From contig NZ_AUHJ01000004.1 in assembly GCF_000423125.1 (NCBI RefSeq), forward strand, positions 62,001 through 126,000: a DNA stretch of 64,000 nt. The letters run 5' to 3'. The stretch is from Haliea salexigens DSM 19537. Lineage in GTDB: Bacteria > Pseudomonadota > Gammaproteobacteria > Pseudomonadales > Halieaceae. A program made the position numbers and the translations under genes. The notes below the pieces were generated by a model, which searched no databases, had not been told where the DNA came from, and worked only from the letters and a program-made list of their open reading frames with translations. Shown one piece after another: positions 41,872 through 52,139 of this stretch (its first letter is position 1; every line of letters begins with the position of its first letter).

Positions 41872-42921
41872 CTAGGCGTCGTCAGGCTCATCGGCTTCAA
41901 CAGCCGCGGCGGCATTCTTGGGCGGCGGTGTTGCCGCGGCCATGGTCTGGCGGCGAATTTCAGCCTCGATTTCGTTCGCAATGGCCATGTTTTCTTCAAG
42001 GAACCGTGCCGCGTTGGCTTTACCCTGGCCGATCTTGTCACCCTTATAGGCATACCAGGCGCCGGACTTGTCGACCAGGTTGAGTTTTACCCCCCAGTCG
42101 ATTACCTCGCCCATGTGATAAATACCCTTGCCGTACATGATCTGGAACTCGGCCTGTTTGAAGGGGGGAGACACCTTGTTCTTCACCACCTTGACGCGGG
42201 TCTCGTTGCCGACCACCTCATCACCCTCCTTCACTGCGCCGATACGGCGGATATCCAGGCGCACCGACGAATAGAATTTCAGCGCGTTGCCGCCAGTCGT
42301 GGTTTCCGGGTTGCCGAACATGACGCCGATTTTCATGCGAATCTGGTTGATGAAGATCACCAGGCAATTGCTGTGCTTGATGGCTCCGGTGAGTTTGCGC
42401 ATGGCCTGACTCAGCAGGCGCGCCTGCAAACCGACGTGGGAATCGCCCATTTCGCCTTCGATCTCCGCCTTGGGCGTCAGTGCCGCCACCGAGTCGATCA
42501 CCAGTACATCGACGGCTCCGGACCGCACCAGCATCTCGGCGACCTCCAGCGCCTGTTCGCCGGTATCCGGCTGCGACAGGATAAGGTCGTCCACGCGCAC
42601 CCCAAGCTTCTCGGCGTAGTTGGGATCCAGCGCATGCTCCGCATCGATGAATGCAGCCGTGCCACCCGCTTTCTGTGATTCGGCAATCACCTGCAGGGTG
42701 AGCGTGGTTTTACCCGAGGATTCCGGGCCGTAGATTTCACAAATACGCCCTTTCGGCAGACCACCAATGCCGAGCGCGATATCCAGGCCGAGGGAGCCGG
42801 TGGAGATAGCGGGGATAGCCACGCGCTCGTTGTCGCCCATACGCATCACCGTGCCCTTGCCGAACTGGCGTTCGATTTGGCTGAGGGCTGCATCCAGTGC
42901 TTTCTGCTTGTTGGCGTCCAT
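41872..42921 (-). CDS. recA: Recombinase A
   Basis: A 349-residue Rec[31 protein letters not shown] start region, Walker [13 protein letters not shown], Walker B-type [12 protein letters not shown], loop L1 [23 protein letters not shown], loop L2 [14 protein letters not shown], and the monomer-interface segments are all standard. The C-terminus is acidic (VEADEPDDA) and carries a short alanine-rich stretch before it. Catalyses homologous pairing and triggers LexA self-cleavage. The upstream LexA box at about 72-87 bp from the start shows SOS control. Downstream terminator and recX follow. Confidence 0.99.
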   Translation of the reverse strand: MDANKQKALDAALSQIERQFGKGTVMRMGDNERVAIPAISTGSLGLDIALGIGGLPKGRICEIYGPESSGKTTLTLQVIAESQKAGGTAAFIDAEHALDPNYAEKLGVRVDDLILSQPDTGEQALEVAEMLVRSGAVDVLVIDSVAALTPKAEIEGEMGDSHVGLQARLLSQAMRKLTGAIKHSNCLVIFINQIRMKIGVMFGNPETTTGGNALKFYSSVRLDIRRIGAVKEGDEVVGNETRVKVVKNKVSPPFKQAEFQIMYGKGIYHMGEVIDWGVKLNLVDKSGAWYAYKGDKIGQGKANAARFLEENMAIANEIEAEIRRQTMAAATPPPKNAAAAVEADEPDDA

Positions 42922-42992
42922 AATCGACGGCTCCTGTCATTGAGTGCCTGTACGGCGGGAGTTGATGAGGGCCGACCGCTTCGACCCAAGTA

Positions 42993-43008
42993 CTGTATAT
43001 ATACTCAG
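42993..43008 (-). promoter_or_regulatory. LexA (SOS) box of recA
   Basis: CTGTATATATACTCAG, read on the + strand, matches the LexA consensus CTGT-N8-ACAG with one mismatch in the right half (TCAG); the other strand reads CTGA-N8-ACAG. It overlaps the A/T-rich -10 region (AGTATA/TATATA) expected on the minus strand behind a TTGCAA -35-like element. Confidence 0.8.
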
Positions 43009-43109
43009 TGTATTACGCAGGAATTGCAAGCCTTCTGAACCACCAAATCCGGCCGTCGTTGCTGGATGTGTCTGTTAAGGCTACAGGTACGCGGGTGCGA
43101 CAGTGCGCG

Positions 43110-44132
43110 TTACACCGGCGCCGTGTAAAACAGGCAATCATTGCGCGCAATCGTCGCGTTGGTGGTGATCATGAACAGCGTCATGCGCGTGGCAGGATAC
43201 AGGCGGCCCTCTTCGATCCGTAGCAGCCGGGAAAGCACACAACGCCCCCCGGCGTCCTGCGCCCAGAACAGGCTGCGCAACTCACCATGCACCCAGCCCA
43301 GGTGTTCCTCCGGGCCCACCTTGGCGAAATTGAAGTGCTCGAGATCCTGCCGCAGGGTCACCGCCGCCACAGGGTCCGGGGCCTCGCCATAGGCCAGTGG
43401 CACGCCGGGATTCAGATGCAGACGCACGGGGTCGCAGAGCACCTCCAGATCCCATACCGGTGCGTCACCGGCCAGTACCCGTTCACTCTCAAAGTAGCGA
43501 CACAGGCCAGACCAGGCCAGGTCGTGCGCGCTATCATCAAGCCGTCCGCCCACTTCGACGGTGACAGTGGGATAACTGTGCTCACTGATCTCCATCAAGG
43601 CACCGAGATTCAACCGCGTTACGATCATGCGTTCAGTAAACAGTGCGACCAGCGCGTCGTGCTCGCGATCGAGGTGCGTGCACACACCAAAGGCGGGGCC
43701 ACTGCCGGAGGTATTGTGCATGTCGACAACCGCCTCGGGGTGATGTACCCGGAGTATTTCCAGTATTTCCTCTGCCAGCAGGCCTTCGGCACCGTCGAAG
43801 GGCGGCTTGAAGCAGCGATTCAGATCGCGCGCACCGGGCAGCATGCGCTGCGTGAATAACGGCGCGCGCGAGGCTGCCTCCACCGCACCAACAATACACA
43901 CACAATTAACCGCGGGCTGCCGACCCGATTTGAGCCAGCGGAACAGCGCCATCAATCCGGAGGGTTCATTGCCGTGCAACAGGGTCACCAGGGCCCGGGT
44001 GCGGCTGGTATCGACGCCATCGAGAAAGATGCTTGCGGGCCCGCCGAGAAACTGCAGAAAGTCCTCGATGCTGGCGCCAACTTCAGTGGCCAGTGGATTG
44101 CGCAGAAACCGCACCCGCCTCACGGTGTCCAC
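43110..44132 (-). CDS. Aspartoacylase / succinylglutamate desuccinylase family zinc hydrolase
   Basis: A 340-residue M14-like amidohydrolase. LLHGNEPSGLMALF carries the zinc ligands His and Glu; DMHNTSGSGPAF carries the third zinc His region; LEVG-like VTVEVGGRLDD contains a probable catalytic Glu. Members remove an acyl group from an N-acyl amino acid or acyl-peptide. Which substrate is unknown: it is not AstE (no other arginine-degradation genes) nor ectoine-type. It overlaps the upstream GCS2-type ligase gene by 13 bp, so the two are translationally coupled and probably act on the same class of gamma-glutamyl or amide compound (inference). Confidence 0.85.
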   Translation of the reverse strand: MDTVRRVRFLRNPLATEVGASIEDFLQFLGGPASIFLDGVDTSRTRALVTLLHGNEPSGLMALFRWLKSGRQPAVNCVCIVGAVEAASRAPLFTQRMLPGARDLNRCFKPPFDGAEGLLAEEILEILRVHHPEAVVDMHNTSGSGPAFGVCTHLDREHDALVALFTERMIVTRLNLGALMEISEHSYPTVTVEVGGRLDDSAHDLAWSGLCRYFESERVLAGDAPVWDLEVLCDPVRLHLNPGVPLAYGEAPDPVAAVTLRQDLEHFNFAKVGPEEHLGWVHGELRSLFWAQDAGGRCVLSRLLRIEEGRLYPATRMTLFMITTNATIARNDCLFYTAPV

Positions 44133-45592
44133 TCCGCCACGGGCGTATTGCTTTCGCTGCGCAGGCGGTAGGCTTCGAGCATGTCACGCAGCTGGTCGAA
44201 ATCGGGGCGTTGTGCCCCGGGCTGTGCCTGCCCCAGGCGCGACAACTGCCAGCGCGCGCCGGTCTGCCCGCTGGCCAGGCGCTGTTCGATGATACCGAGG
44301 TAACGGTCAGACTCGGTCGCGGCAATGCCGATAGCTTCCAGCCCGCGTCGTGCCACCGGCAACATGGCGGCGACCAGAGCGGCTGCGGGCTGCTCCTCAC
44401 ACACAGTCTGTTGCGGGCGCGGCCAGACCAGTCGTGCAGACAGCCCCTCCTGCGCGGCGCGGTAGAAATTGTGTTCCGCAATCGGAAAAGGCAGCGCGGG
44501 TAGCCAGTGCTGCAAGCGCGGTTGCAGGCCCTCCGCCATGCCAATCAGGAATGCTGCGTTGGCGACCATGTCGGCCGCGGTCGGCCCCGCCGGCAGGGCA
44601 CGCATTTCGATGCGCAGATGACCGCCGGCGGCTGCATCGTAGACCGGGCGATTCCACAACCACACCGTGCTCTGGTGGAGCTGCAGGGCGCGCAACTCAT
44701 CCGCCGCCGGGCCATCCACCTCTTCTGCACAGACCGGCAGCAGCGGCTGATACAGACGCACCGCTTCGGCAAACAGTTCCAGTGCATCGCGCCGCACCCA
44801 GCCTTGGCCGAAGTTCACCCGCGCGGGCTCTTTCCAGCTGTAACGGTCCGGCAGACGGGTGTCGATGGATTGCTTGAACAGCGGGATGCGGGTTTCCTGC
44901 CACAGGCTGTGCCCGAACAGTGTCGGCGAATTGCCCGCCACCGCGAGGGCCAGCGGTGTGACTGCCTGAATCGCATTGAACACATCAGCGAACCGCTCGG
45001 GAGCCACCCGGTAATGCACCTGGAAAGACGTATTGGCCCCCTCCAGGGTGATGTCGTCCATCGCGAGCTGCAAGGGGTGCAGGCCGTTGATATTGACCGT
45101 GAAGTGCCGCCCACGCCGGGCGATAAGCTGTGCCACCAGCGCGGCGAAGCGCCGCTTGGGCGTCATACAGGCCGGCCCGAAGTCTTCCCGCCGCAGTGTA
45201 GGCAGGATGCCGATGGGCACGACCTGCGCGTCCTGTTGCGCCGCCAGTGCCCGCAACGTGCCAAGTTTGCGGCAGATCTCCTCTTCAAGGCTCAGAAAAG
45301 GGTTGGCCGCAACGGCAACCGGCGTCAGGTTGTACTCCAGGTTGTAGCGGTTGAGCTCCAGCGTCAGCTGCTCATCATCCGCGGCCGCCTGCAGCTCCTG
45401 ATTGAGATGCGCCGGACGACCGGAAGGGTCCACGACATAGAGCTCCAGTTCGGCACCCAAAGATGCCGGCCCGGCACCGAAACCGGGCGTGGCCAGCCGT
45501 GCTTCCAGGCGCTGCAGATTCGCTTCCAGCTGTTGGCTGAAGCGGCGATAATCGTCGGCGTCAAACTGCACTGTGTGGATATCGGTGCCCAT
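44120..45592 (-). CDS. GCS2-type glutamate-cysteine-ligase-like amide ligase
   Basis: A 490-residue enzyme of the carboxylate-amine ligase (GCS2) superfamily. ASLGAELELYVVD gives the metal-binding Glu residues at the start of the ATP site, LTLELNRYNLEYNLTPV continues it, RRGRHFTVNINGLHP and LEGANTSFQVHYRV are family strands, and HLRIEMRALPAGPTAADMVANA matches the late active-site Arg/Glu segment. It is not a standard proteobacterial GshA (which has a different, longer architecture). The gamma-glutamyl acceptor is unknown. First gene of the coupled pair with the aspartoacylase-like hydrolase; the next gene upstream, ybjN, is divergent. Confidence 0.82.
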   Translation of the reverse strand: MGTDIHTVQFDADDYRRFSQQLEANLQRLEARLATPGFGAGPASLGAELELYVVDPSGRPAHLNQELQAAADDEQLTLELNRYNLEYNLTPVAVAANPFLSLEEEICRKLGTLRALAAQQDAQVVPIGILPTLRREDFGPACMTPKRRFAALVAQLIARRGRHFTVNINGLHPLQLAMDDITLEGANTSFQVHYRVAPERFADVFNAIQAVTPLALAVAGNSPTLFGHSLWQETRIPLFKQSIDTRLPDRYSWKEPARVNFGQGWVRRDALELFAEAVRLYQPLLPVCAEEVDGPAADELRALQLHQSTVWLWNRPVYDAAAGGHLRIEMRALPAGPTAADMVANAAFLIGMAEGLQPRLQHWLPALPFPIAEHNFYRAAQEGLSARLVWPRPQQTVCEEQPAAALVAAMLPVARRGLEAIGIAATESDRYLGIIEQRLASGQTGARWQLSRLGQAQPGAQRPDFDQLRDMLEAYRLRSESNTPVAEWTP

Positions 45593-45676
45593 GGCGTCGT
45601 TATAGCACAGAAGCCGGTGGAGGATAGTCCGGGCATGACGTAAAATCGGCGCTTCACACTAGCCACTGGATTACCC

Positions 45677-46147
45677 ATGTCCGCTCCTGTTACTCCGGAC
45701 CGCGCACTGCTTGAGCGCTGGCTGAACGCCGGCGCGGTACAGAACTACCTGTGCGAACACTGCGACAACCTGCACATCAGTGAAATCCGCTCACAGGAAG
45801 GGGTGCTCGATAGCCGGCTCATTCCGGAGAGCTTCGGCTTGCTGTTTACCACCGAGCTGGAAATCCGCCCCATGGCGCTGCTGGCACTCACGGCAGATCT
45901 CGGTCGTCTGAACATGGAATACCCGCTGCTCAAGCTGTTTCTGGATATCGTGGACGATGCCACGCCACAGCTGGTGGCAGCCGCCATCTTCCCCGGCAAC
46001 GCCGGCATCACTGAGACCCAGTTCAACCACTTCGTGGCCATGACCATGCAGGCGATGCTGCAGCTGGCGGAAGAATGCCTGCGTCTGGACTACCTCTTTT
46101 CTGAAGACGGAGCTACCCGCCAGCGCCCGCGCTCTGTAGTGCACTGA
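45677..46147 (+). CDS. ybjN: YbjN-like T3SS-chaperone-fold protein
   Basis: A 156-residue protein resembling E. coli Ybj[29 protein letters not shown], with an early Cys pair, then [33 protein letters not shown] and [21 protein letters not shown]. YbjN is a regulator-like protein of the class I secretion-chaperone fold linked to motility and stress; no enzymatic role is known. Start at 45677, divergent from the GCS2-type gene with 84 bp between. It precedes mutS by 76 bp in the same direction. Molecular function here is unknown. Confidence 0.82.
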   Translation: MSAPVTPDRALLERWLNAGAVQNYLCEHCDNLHISEIRSQEGVLDSRLIPESFGLLFTTELEIRPMALLALTADLGRLNMEYPLLKLFLDIVDDATPQLVAAAIFPGNAGITETQFNHFVAMTMQAMLQLAEECLRLDYLFSEDGATRQRPRSVVH

Positions 46148-46223
46148 ACGCCAAGCAGGAATAAAGGGGCAGTATTCGGGTGCCTCCAAGCCATCCATTC
46201 AACGAACAGGCGCCACGCACACG

Positions 46224-48779
46224 ATGACCAGCGACACAGCTCCAGCGCACACGCCAATGATGCAGCAGTACCTGAAAATCAAGGCGCAGCATCCGCGAGA
46301 TCTGGTGTTCTATCGCATGGGCGATTTCTACGAGCTGTTTTTCGATGACGCCAAGCGCGCAGCAGAACTGCTCGATATCACCCTGACCGCGCGCGGCAAG
46401 TCGGGCGGTGAGCCGATTCCCATGGCAGGCGTGCCCTATCACGCCGCCGAGGGCTACCTGGCGCGGCTGGTCAAGGGCGGCGTATCCGTGGCCATCTGCG
46501 AGCAAATCGGCGACCCGGCAACCAGCAAGGGCCCCGTGGACCGCCAGGTGGTGCGGGTGGTGACGCCGGGCACGTTGAGTGACGAAGCCCTGCTCGAGGA
46601 GCGCAGCGACAACCTGCTGCTGGCAGTGGCCCAACATCGCAACCAATTCGGCCTCGCCTGGCTGGATCTGGCCAGCGGGCGCTTCCGCGTACTGGAAGTT
46701 GACGGGGATGAAGCATTGGCCAGTGAGTTGCAGCGACTCAATCCGGCAGAAGTGCTGTATCAAGACAGCATCGGCCTGCCCCTGCTCAGCGCCCGCCGCG
46801 GGGCACGCGCGCAACCGGCCTGGGAGTTCGAGCAGGACAGCGCGCGCCGCGCCCTGAACCTGCAGTTCCAGACACACGACCTGCAGGGTTTCGGCTGCGA
46901 CGGGCTGGGCCTGGCCGTGGGCGCGGCCGGCTGCCTGCTGCAATACGTCAAGGATACCCAGCGCAGCAACCTGCCGCATATACGCAGCATCGCGCACGAA
47001 AACCGCGCCGAGAGTGTGATTCTGGATGCTGCCACCCGCCGCAACCTCGAAATCGACCGCAACCTTGCCGGCGGCGATACCCACACACTGTTCTCGGTGA
47101 TGGACCAGTGCGTGACCGCAATGGGCAGCCGGCTGCTGCGCCGCTGGCTGCATCGCCCGCTCACCGATACCGCCGTGTTGGGGCAGCGGCAGGCGGCCGT
47201 TGCAGCACTCTGCACGGACTACCAGCATGAGCCGGTGCGCGCCGCCCTGAAACCGATCGGCGATATGGAGCGCATACTCAGTCGGGTGGCACTGCGTTCG
47301 GCACGGCCCCGCGACCTGACGCGCCTGCGCAGTTCCCTGGCGGCTCTGCCAGCGCTGCGCGAAGCGCTGGCCGCGTGCAAGGCAGAGCGGCTGGGCACAC
47401 TCTCCACTCAGGCGGGGGAATACCCCGACCTGTGCCAACTGCTGCAGCAAGCCGTGTGCGAGAACCCGCCCGTGGTCATCCGCGAAGGCGGTGTGATTGC
47501 CACGGGCTACGATGAAGAGCTGGATGAACTGCGACGGATCAGCAGCAACGCGGGCGACTATCTGCTGGAAATCGAGGCCCGGGAGCGCACCGCCACGGGT
47601 ATCAGCACCCTGAAGGTTGGCTACAACCGCGTGCACGGCTATTTTATTGAAATCAGCCGTGCCCAGTCCGCGCGCGCACCGGACACCTACCAGCGCCGCC
47701 AGACCCTGAAAAACGCCGAACGCTTCATTACACCGGAGCTCAAGGCCTTCGAGGACAAGGCACTCTCAGCGCGCAGCCGGGCACTGGCGCGGGAAAAGGC
47801 GCTCTATGAAGCGCTGATCGAGACGCTCAACGAACAGCTGGCAGCGCTGCAGGACAGCGCCGCCGCCGTGGCCGAACTGGATGTGCTCGCCACCCTGGCT
47901 GAGCGCGCCGAGTGCTTGCGCCTGTGCCAGCCCGAATTTACCGAAGAACAGGTGTTCGAGGTAGAGGCCGGGCGCCACCTGGTGGTGGAGCAGGTACTGG
48001 ACGACCCTTTTATCGCCAACGACACTCTGCTCAACGACCATCGACGGATGCTGCTGATTACTGGCCCGAACATGGGGGGCAAATCAACCTATATGCGCCA
48101 GAACGCGCTGATTGCGCTGCTGGCACACGTCGGCAGTTTTGTCCCCGCCAATCGCGTGCGACTGTCGCCCATGGACCGTATCTTTACCCGCATCGGCTCG
48201 TCGGACGACCTCGCCAGCGGGCGCTCGACCTTCATGGTAGAGATGACCGAAACGGCAAACATTCTGCACAATGCGACCGAGCGCAGTCTCGTGCTGATGG
48301 ACGAGGTGGGCCGCGGCACCAGCACCTTCGATGGACTCAGCCTGGCCTGGGCCGCCGCAGTGCAACTGGCGCGCAGCGTGCGGGCCTTTACGCTGTTTGC
48401 CACCCATTACTTTGAACTCACCGCACTGCCGGAGCAGTGCCCGAGCATGGCCAACGTGCATCTGGACGCCACCGAACACGAAGACCACGTGGTGTTCCTG
48501 CACAATATTCAGGAGGGGCCGGCGAATCGCAGTTTCGGTTTGCAGGTGGCAAAATTGGCGGGCATTCCCGACAGCGTACTACGCGCGGCGCGCGAGAAAC
48601 TACAGGCGCTGGAACGGGGCCCCGGACGTCCAGAGCCGCTGCCAGCGCCCGCCCAGGCCGAGCTGTTTGCCAATGCAGAACCCCATCCGGCCCTCACCCG
48701 ACTGGAAGCGGTAGACCCCGATGCACTGAGCCCGCGCGAGGCGCTACAGCTGATCTATGAATTGCGCGGAACCCTTTAA
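46224..48779 (+). CDS. mutS: DNA mismatch repair protein MutS
   Basis: An 851-residue MutS. Mismatch-binding domain I with [35 protein letters not shown] (the conserved Phe-x-Glu in MGDFYELF), connector and lever domains, then Walker [49 protein letters not shown], Walker [22 protein letters not shown] and the H-loop FATHYFELT. Length equals E. coli MutS (853). The C-terminal tetramerisation tail ends in LYELRG-like LIYELRGTL. recA is 3.3 kb upstream and fdxA 84 bp downstream, so the usual mutS-fdxA neighbourhood is kept. Confidence 0.98.
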   Translation: MTSDTAPAHTPMMQQYLKIKAQHPRDLVFYRMGDFYELFFDDAKRAAELLDITLTARGKSGGEPIPMAGVPYHAAEGYLARLVKGGVSVAICEQIGDPATSKGPVDRQVVRVVTPGTLSDEALLEERSDNLLLAVAQHRNQFGLAWLDLASGRFRVLEVDGDEALASELQRLNPAEVLYQDSIGLPLLSARRGARAQPAWEFEQDSARRALNLQFQTHDLQGFGCDGLGLAVGAAGCLLQYVKDTQRSNLPHIRSIAHENRAESVILDAATRRNLEIDRNLAGGDTHTLFSVMDQCVTAMGSRLLRRWLHRPLTDTAVLGQRQAAVAALCTDYQHEPVRAALKPIGDMERILSRVALRSARPRDLTRLRSSLAALPALREALAACKAERLGTLSTQAGEYPDLCQLLQQAVCENPPVVIREGGVIATGYDEELDELRRISSNAGDYLLEIEARERTATGISTLKVGYNRVHGYFIEISRAQSARAPDTYQRRQTLKNAERFITPELKAFEDKALSARSRALAREKALYEALIETLNEQLAALQDSAAAVAELDVLATLAERAECLRLCQPEFTEEQVFEVEAGRHLVVEQVLDDPFIANDTLLNDHRRMLLITGPNMGGKSTYMRQNALIALLAHVGSFVPANRVRLSPMDRIFTRIGSSDDLASGRSTFMVEMTETANILHNATERSLVLMDEVGRGTSTFDGLSLAWAAAVQLARSVRAFTLFATHYFELTALPEQCPSMANVHLDATEHEDHVVFLHNIQEGPANRSFGLQVAKLAGIPDSVLRAAREKLQALERGPGRPEPLPAPAQAELFANAEPHPALTRLEAVDPDALSPREALQLIYELRGTL

Positions 48780-48863
48780 AACTCCCCGCGCAGCGGGTAA
48801 ACTTGCGCCCCAAACGGGTGCCCGCCGGGCAGAGGCACCCCTGGCAAACGAGGCATTACTGGC

Positions 48864-49187
48864 ATGACTTTTGTTGTTGGCGAACAGTGTATCAAGTGCA
48901 AGCACACAGACTGCGTGGAGGTGTGCCCGGTCGATTGTTTTTACGAAGGGCCCAATTTCCTCGTCATTCACCCTGACGAATGCATTGACTGCGCCCTGTG
49001 CGAGCCGGAATGCCCGGTAGATGCAATCTACTCGGAAGATGAGCTGCCCGAAGACCAACAGGTATTCCTTGAGCTCAATGCTGAACTGGCGGAGATCTGG
49101 CCGAACATCACAGAAATGAAAGCCCCCCCTGCGGACGCCGAGGAATGGGCCAACAAGCCGAACAAACTGGCGCTGCTGGAGCGCTAG
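48864..49187 (+). CDS. fdxA: 7Fe ferredoxin FdxA
   Basis: A 107-residue ferredoxin with a 3Fe-4S and a 4Fe-4S site: [18 protein letters not shown] and [17 protein letters not shown], and the usual FdxA C-terminal part ([33 protein letters not shown]). Almost identical layout to Azotobacter FdI-type proteins found after mutS in Pseudomonas. GAGG lies upstream of the ATG at 48864. An inverted repeat GGGTGCC/GGCACCC lies in the leader at 48816-48840. Electron carrier; partner unknown. Convergent with rpoS, with 17 bp between the stop codons. Confidence 0.97.
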   Translation: MTFVVGEQCIKCKHTDCVEVCPVDCFYEGPNFLVIHPDECIDCALCEPECPVDAIYSEDELPEDQQVFLELNAELAEIWPNITEMKAPPADAEEWANKPNKLALLER

Positions 49188-49190
49188 GCG

Positions 49191-49216
49191 CTCAGCGGAA
49201 CAACTCAGCGGAACAA
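49191..49216. repeat. Perfect 13-bp tandem duplication at the rpoS 3' end
   Basis: CTCAGCGGAACAA occurs twice in tandem (49191-49203 and 49204-49216). The second copy contains the last codons and the stop of rpoS (LFR-stop on the minus strand); the first is the intergenic copy. It looks like a recent slippage event with no effect on the protein. Confidence 0.9.
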
Positions 49217-50242
49217 CGCGTCGCTGCTCAGGCCCTGGGTTTCCATAATCTGGCGCAGTCGACGCAAGGCTTCCACCTGAATCTGCCTGACCCGCTCCCG
49301 CGTCAAGCCAATTTCCCGCCCCACTTCCTCCAACGTACTGCTCTCGTGGCCGCGCAGGCCAAAGCGTCGCGTGACCACTTCGCGCTGTTTTTCCGATAGC
49401 TGGTCCAGCCACTGGCTGATACTGTCACGGATATCGTCCTCCTGCAGCAGCTGTGAAGGGTCACTCTCGCTGGAGTCCGCGATGGTCTCCAGCACTGCCC
49501 GATCCGAGTCCGCACTCACTGGCACGTCGATGGAGGTAACGCGCTCATTTAGCCCCAACATGCGCTTGACGTCACCCGCGGGGCGATCAAGCATCTGCGC
49601 GATCTCCTCTGCGGTGGGCTCATGGTCGAGTTTCTGGGTGAGTTCCCGCGCCGCACGCAGGTAGACGTTGAGTTCCTTGACCACGTGGATAGGCAGCCGA
49701 ATGGTCCGTGTCTGGTTCATGATTCCGCGTTCAATCGTCTGCCGAATCCACCAGGTCGCGTAGGTTGAGAAACGGAAGCCGCGTTCGGGGTCGAACTTCT
49801 CTACCGCTCGAATAAGGCCCAGGTTACCTTCTTCAATCAAATCCAGCAGCGTGAGCCCGCGATTGATGTAGCGGCGTGAAATCTTGACCACCAGGCGCAG
49901 GTTGCTCTCGATCATCCGGCAGCGCGCGGCTTCATCGCCCTTTAACGCCAGGCGCGCAAAGTGTTTTTCTTCATCGGCAGTGAGCAGGGGCGAAAAGCCG
50001 ATCTCGTTCAGGTAGAGCTGGGTGGCGTCCAATGACTTTTCGCCGCTACGGGCTGCTCGCGCGCGATCGAACGCGGCAGTGTCATCGCCATCAGCGGAAT
50101 CGTCACCGGTGTCGTCTGCGTCCAGTGCTTCGCGGGGATCAGTGACTGCCGCTTCCGCATCCACTGCGTAAGTCGGTTCGTCCGCCTCGCGGACTGAGTG
50201 GGTAACAGCTCGCTGGCCTGTTTTTGTTATCTCGACTTCCAT
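49205..50242 (-). CDS. rpoS: RNA polymerase sigma factor RpoS
   Basis: A 345-residue sigma-38. Regions in order: an acidic variable N-terminus, [28 protein letters not shown] (region 1.2), [85 protein letters not shown] (region 2), region 3, and the C-terminal [39 protein letters not shown] (region 4). Start: ATG at 50242 with AGAGGTG about 5 nt upstream; the frame continues to 50260. Last gene of the pyrG-rpoS chain. A promoter inside nlpD, as in E. coli, is possible but was not located. Confidence 0.97.
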   Translation of the reverse strand: MEVEITKTGQRAVTHSVREADEPTYAVDAEAAVTDPREALDADDTGDDSADGDDTAAFDRARAARSGEKSLDATQLYLNEIGFSPLLTADEEKHFARLALKGDEAARCRMIESNLRLVVKISRRYINRGLTLLDLIEEGNLGLIRAVEKFDPERGFRFSTYATWWIRQTIERGIMNQTRTIRLPIHVVKELNVYLRAARELTQKLDHEPTAEEIAQMLDRPAGDVKRMLGLNERVTSIDVPVSADSDRAVLETIADSSESDPSQLLQEDDIRDSISQWLDQLSEKQREVVTRRFGLRGHESSTLEEVGREIGLTRERVRQIQVEALRRLRQIMETQGLSSDALFR

Positions 50243-50343
50243 GCCACACCTCTGTCTCACCTGCCGCCAGGTGAGAGTTTTGTCGCGGGTCGATCAGGTT
50301 ACCCCATGCTTACAATTCATTACAAGACACCGGGGTTGGCTGT

Positions 50344-51243
50344 TTAGCGGCGCGGCAGGAGCTGCAACGGATCGATGGGCTTGCCTTCCTTGCGGATCTC
50401 GAAGTGCAGTTTCACGACATCCGTTCCGGTACTGCCCTTCTCCGCTATCTGCTGCCCTGCAGCTACACGCGCTCCCTCGGCGACCAGCAAACGGTCATTG
50501 TGGCCATAGGCACTGAGGTAGACGTCGTCGTGTTTGATAATCAACAACTCGCCGAAGCCCACGATCCCAGTGCCGGCGTAAACCACGTCCCCGGCGGCTA
50601 CCGCCACCACCGGGTCGCCCTTGCGGCCACCGATATCGATGCCCTTGTGCACCGTTGCCGAGTAGCGGCGAGTGACCGGGCCATCCGAGGGCCAACGCCA
50701 TGCGCTGACCGGTACCAGTCGCGCTGCCGGCGGCGTACGTGCCGCCGCTAACGGGGGAGCAGGATCGGCGCTGCGCGGCGCAGCCGGCGCGCCGCTTGCC
50801 GGAGCTGCAGGTGACGGTGTGACAGGCGCAGGGGCAGGAACCGCGCGCGTCGCGGGCGCCGCGACCGGGGCCGGGCGAGTAGTGCTGGTATCAGGCGCAG
50901 ACCGCGGTGGACTGTAGGCCACCTGCTGGCTGCCAGAGCGAATAATCAGGTTCTGGCCGGGATATATCGTGTAGGGGGAGGCAATGCCGTTGGCGGCGGC
51001 AACGCTGCGGAAATCCATGCCGAAGCGAAAGGCGATGGCGTAGAGCGTATCACCGCGGCGCACAACATAACGCTCCGAGGCGACGCCGCCGACCGCAGCG
51101 GGGGAATGCCGATCCTCAATAGGTGCCCGGCCGCCACTGCCACAACCCGTCAGGAGCAAAATACCGCCCAACAAAAGTAAAGCCGACCCTCGCAAAAAAC
51201 GCGACACGGGGAGATTTAGCACCGGAAAACTGTCAACGCCCAC
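50344..51243 (-). CDS. nlpD: NlpD-like lipoprotein, LysM plus degenerate LytM/M23 domain
   Basis: A 299-residue lipoprotein: signal with lipobox LLTGC, a LysM domain (YVVRRGDTLYAIAFRFGMDFRSVAAANGI..PGQNLII), a long Pro/Ala/Ser linker and a C-terminal LytM domain. The first zinc motif HKGIDIGG is kept, but the last is KLHFEIR, so the usual HxH is not present, consistent with NlpD being an amidase (AmiC) activator rather than a protease. Start is uncertain: GTG at 51243 has GAGG 8 nt upstream but gives a long n-region; a GTG at 51207 would give a conventional 22-residue signal. It overlaps the DUF368 gene by 11 bp. Confidence 0.93.
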   Translation of the reverse strand: MGVDSFPVLNLPVSRFLRGSALLLLGGILLLTGCGSGGRAPIEDRHSPAAVGGVASERYVVRRGDTLYAIAFRFGMDFRSVAAANGIASPYTIYPGQNLIIRSGSQQVAYSPPRSAPDTSTTRPAPVAAPATRAVPAPAPVTPSPAAPASGAPAAPRSADPAPPLAAARTPPAARLVPVSAWRWPSDGPVTRRYSATVHKGIDIGGRKGDPVVAVAAGDVVYAGTGIVGFGELLIIKHDDVYLSAYGHNDRLLVAEGARVAAGQQIAEKGSTGTDVVKLHFEIRKEGKPIDPLQLLPRR

Positions 51244-52135
51244 CCCAGCGCCTCTCTATCAACCACACCAGGGCGAAGCCGACAATCATGAGCAACAGGC
51301 ACGTAGCCAGCCAGGGCTCGTTGGCAAAGTTCCACGGCAACACCGGTACCTGCTGCGCTGGCCGGGGCACCCCGTCGCTGCCCAGAACCCAATCCAGCGG
51401 GTGTTTCCACGGCCACACCACAAGCAGCGAACCAAACAGAAAACCGGTCAACAGCGCCATGGTTGCCGCGTGGTAGCGGCGCAGTAACCAGTGCAATACA
51501 CGCGAAAAGCACATCAGGCCAAGGGCGGCGCCAACGGCAAACACCAGCATCACAGACAATTCGAGGTTTCTCACCGCGTGCAGCACTGTGGCGTACATAC
51601 CCAGCAGTATGAGGATGAAACTGCCGGAAATACCGGGCAGGATCATGGCGCAAATGGCAATGAAGCCGGCGATGAAGACCGCCGGAAACCCTGCCGGCAA
51701 CGCCACCACGGGACTCAGGGCAATCGCCGCGGCGATTACAAGCCCCGCGGCCAGGCAGGCGCACCGGGCTGCGGTCCAGTGCGGCACCTGACGCAGCAGC
51801 ACCAGCGCCGAGGCCAGAATGAGACCGAAGAAAAACGCCCAGAGGGGAACAGGATAGGCGTCCAGCAACCAGGCGATCACCCGGGCCAGAGACAGAATGC
51901 TGGTGGCAATACCCGCGCCCAGCGTGAGCAGAAAGGCACCGTCGACATGCTCCCACGCACGGCGCACGTTACCGCGGGAGAGCCAGCGTAGAAACTGCAG
52001 GTCGAAGGCCCGAATGCTGCCCAGCAGGCGATCGTAGATACCGGTAATAAAGGCCATGGTGCCGCCGGACACCCCGGGGACGATATCCGCCGCCCCCATC
52101 AGGACACCGCGGAGAAAAACACCCATCGGTGTCAT
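51233..52135 (-). CDS. DUF368 family polyprenyl-phosphate transporter-like protein
   Basis: A 300-residue membrane protein with about nine hydrophobic segments. Starts with VFLRGVLMGAADIVPGVSGGTMAFITGIYDRLL, the family signature, and has a second repeat-like GFIAICAMILPGISGSFILILLGMY; the paired PGxSG motifs are characteristic of DUF368. A 2022-2023 literature group identifies DUF368 proteins (PopT) as undecaprenyl-phosphate flippases. Inserted between pcm and nlpD. Start: ATG at 52135, 4 bp after the pcm stop, rather than the frame end at 52171. Location among envelope genes (nlpD) fits a cell-wall lipid role. Confidence 0.88.
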   Translation of the reverse strand: MTPMGVFLRGVLMGAADIVPGVSGGTMAFITGIYDRLLGSIRAFDLQFLRWLSRGNVRRAWEHVDGAFLLTLGAGIATSILSLARVIAWLLDAYPVPLWAFFFGLILASALVLLRQVPHWTAARCACLAAGLVIAAAIALSPVVALPAGFPAVFIAGFIAICAMILPGISGSFILILLGMYATVLHAVRNLELSVMLVFAVGAALGLMCFSRVLHWLLRRYHAATMALLTGFLFGSLLVVWPWKHPLDWVLGSDGVPRPAQQVPVLPWNFANEPWLATCLLLMIVGFALVWLIERRWGGR

Positions 52136-52139
52136 GGCG

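Noticed and set aside
44507-45643. Plus-strand reading frame (378 codons)
   Set aside because: Antisense to the GCS2-type ligase; no domain recognised.
48816-48840. GGGTGCC/GGCACCC inverted repeat between mutS and fdxA
   Set aside because: No T-run follows and it lies right before the fdxA ribosome site; not called as a terminator.
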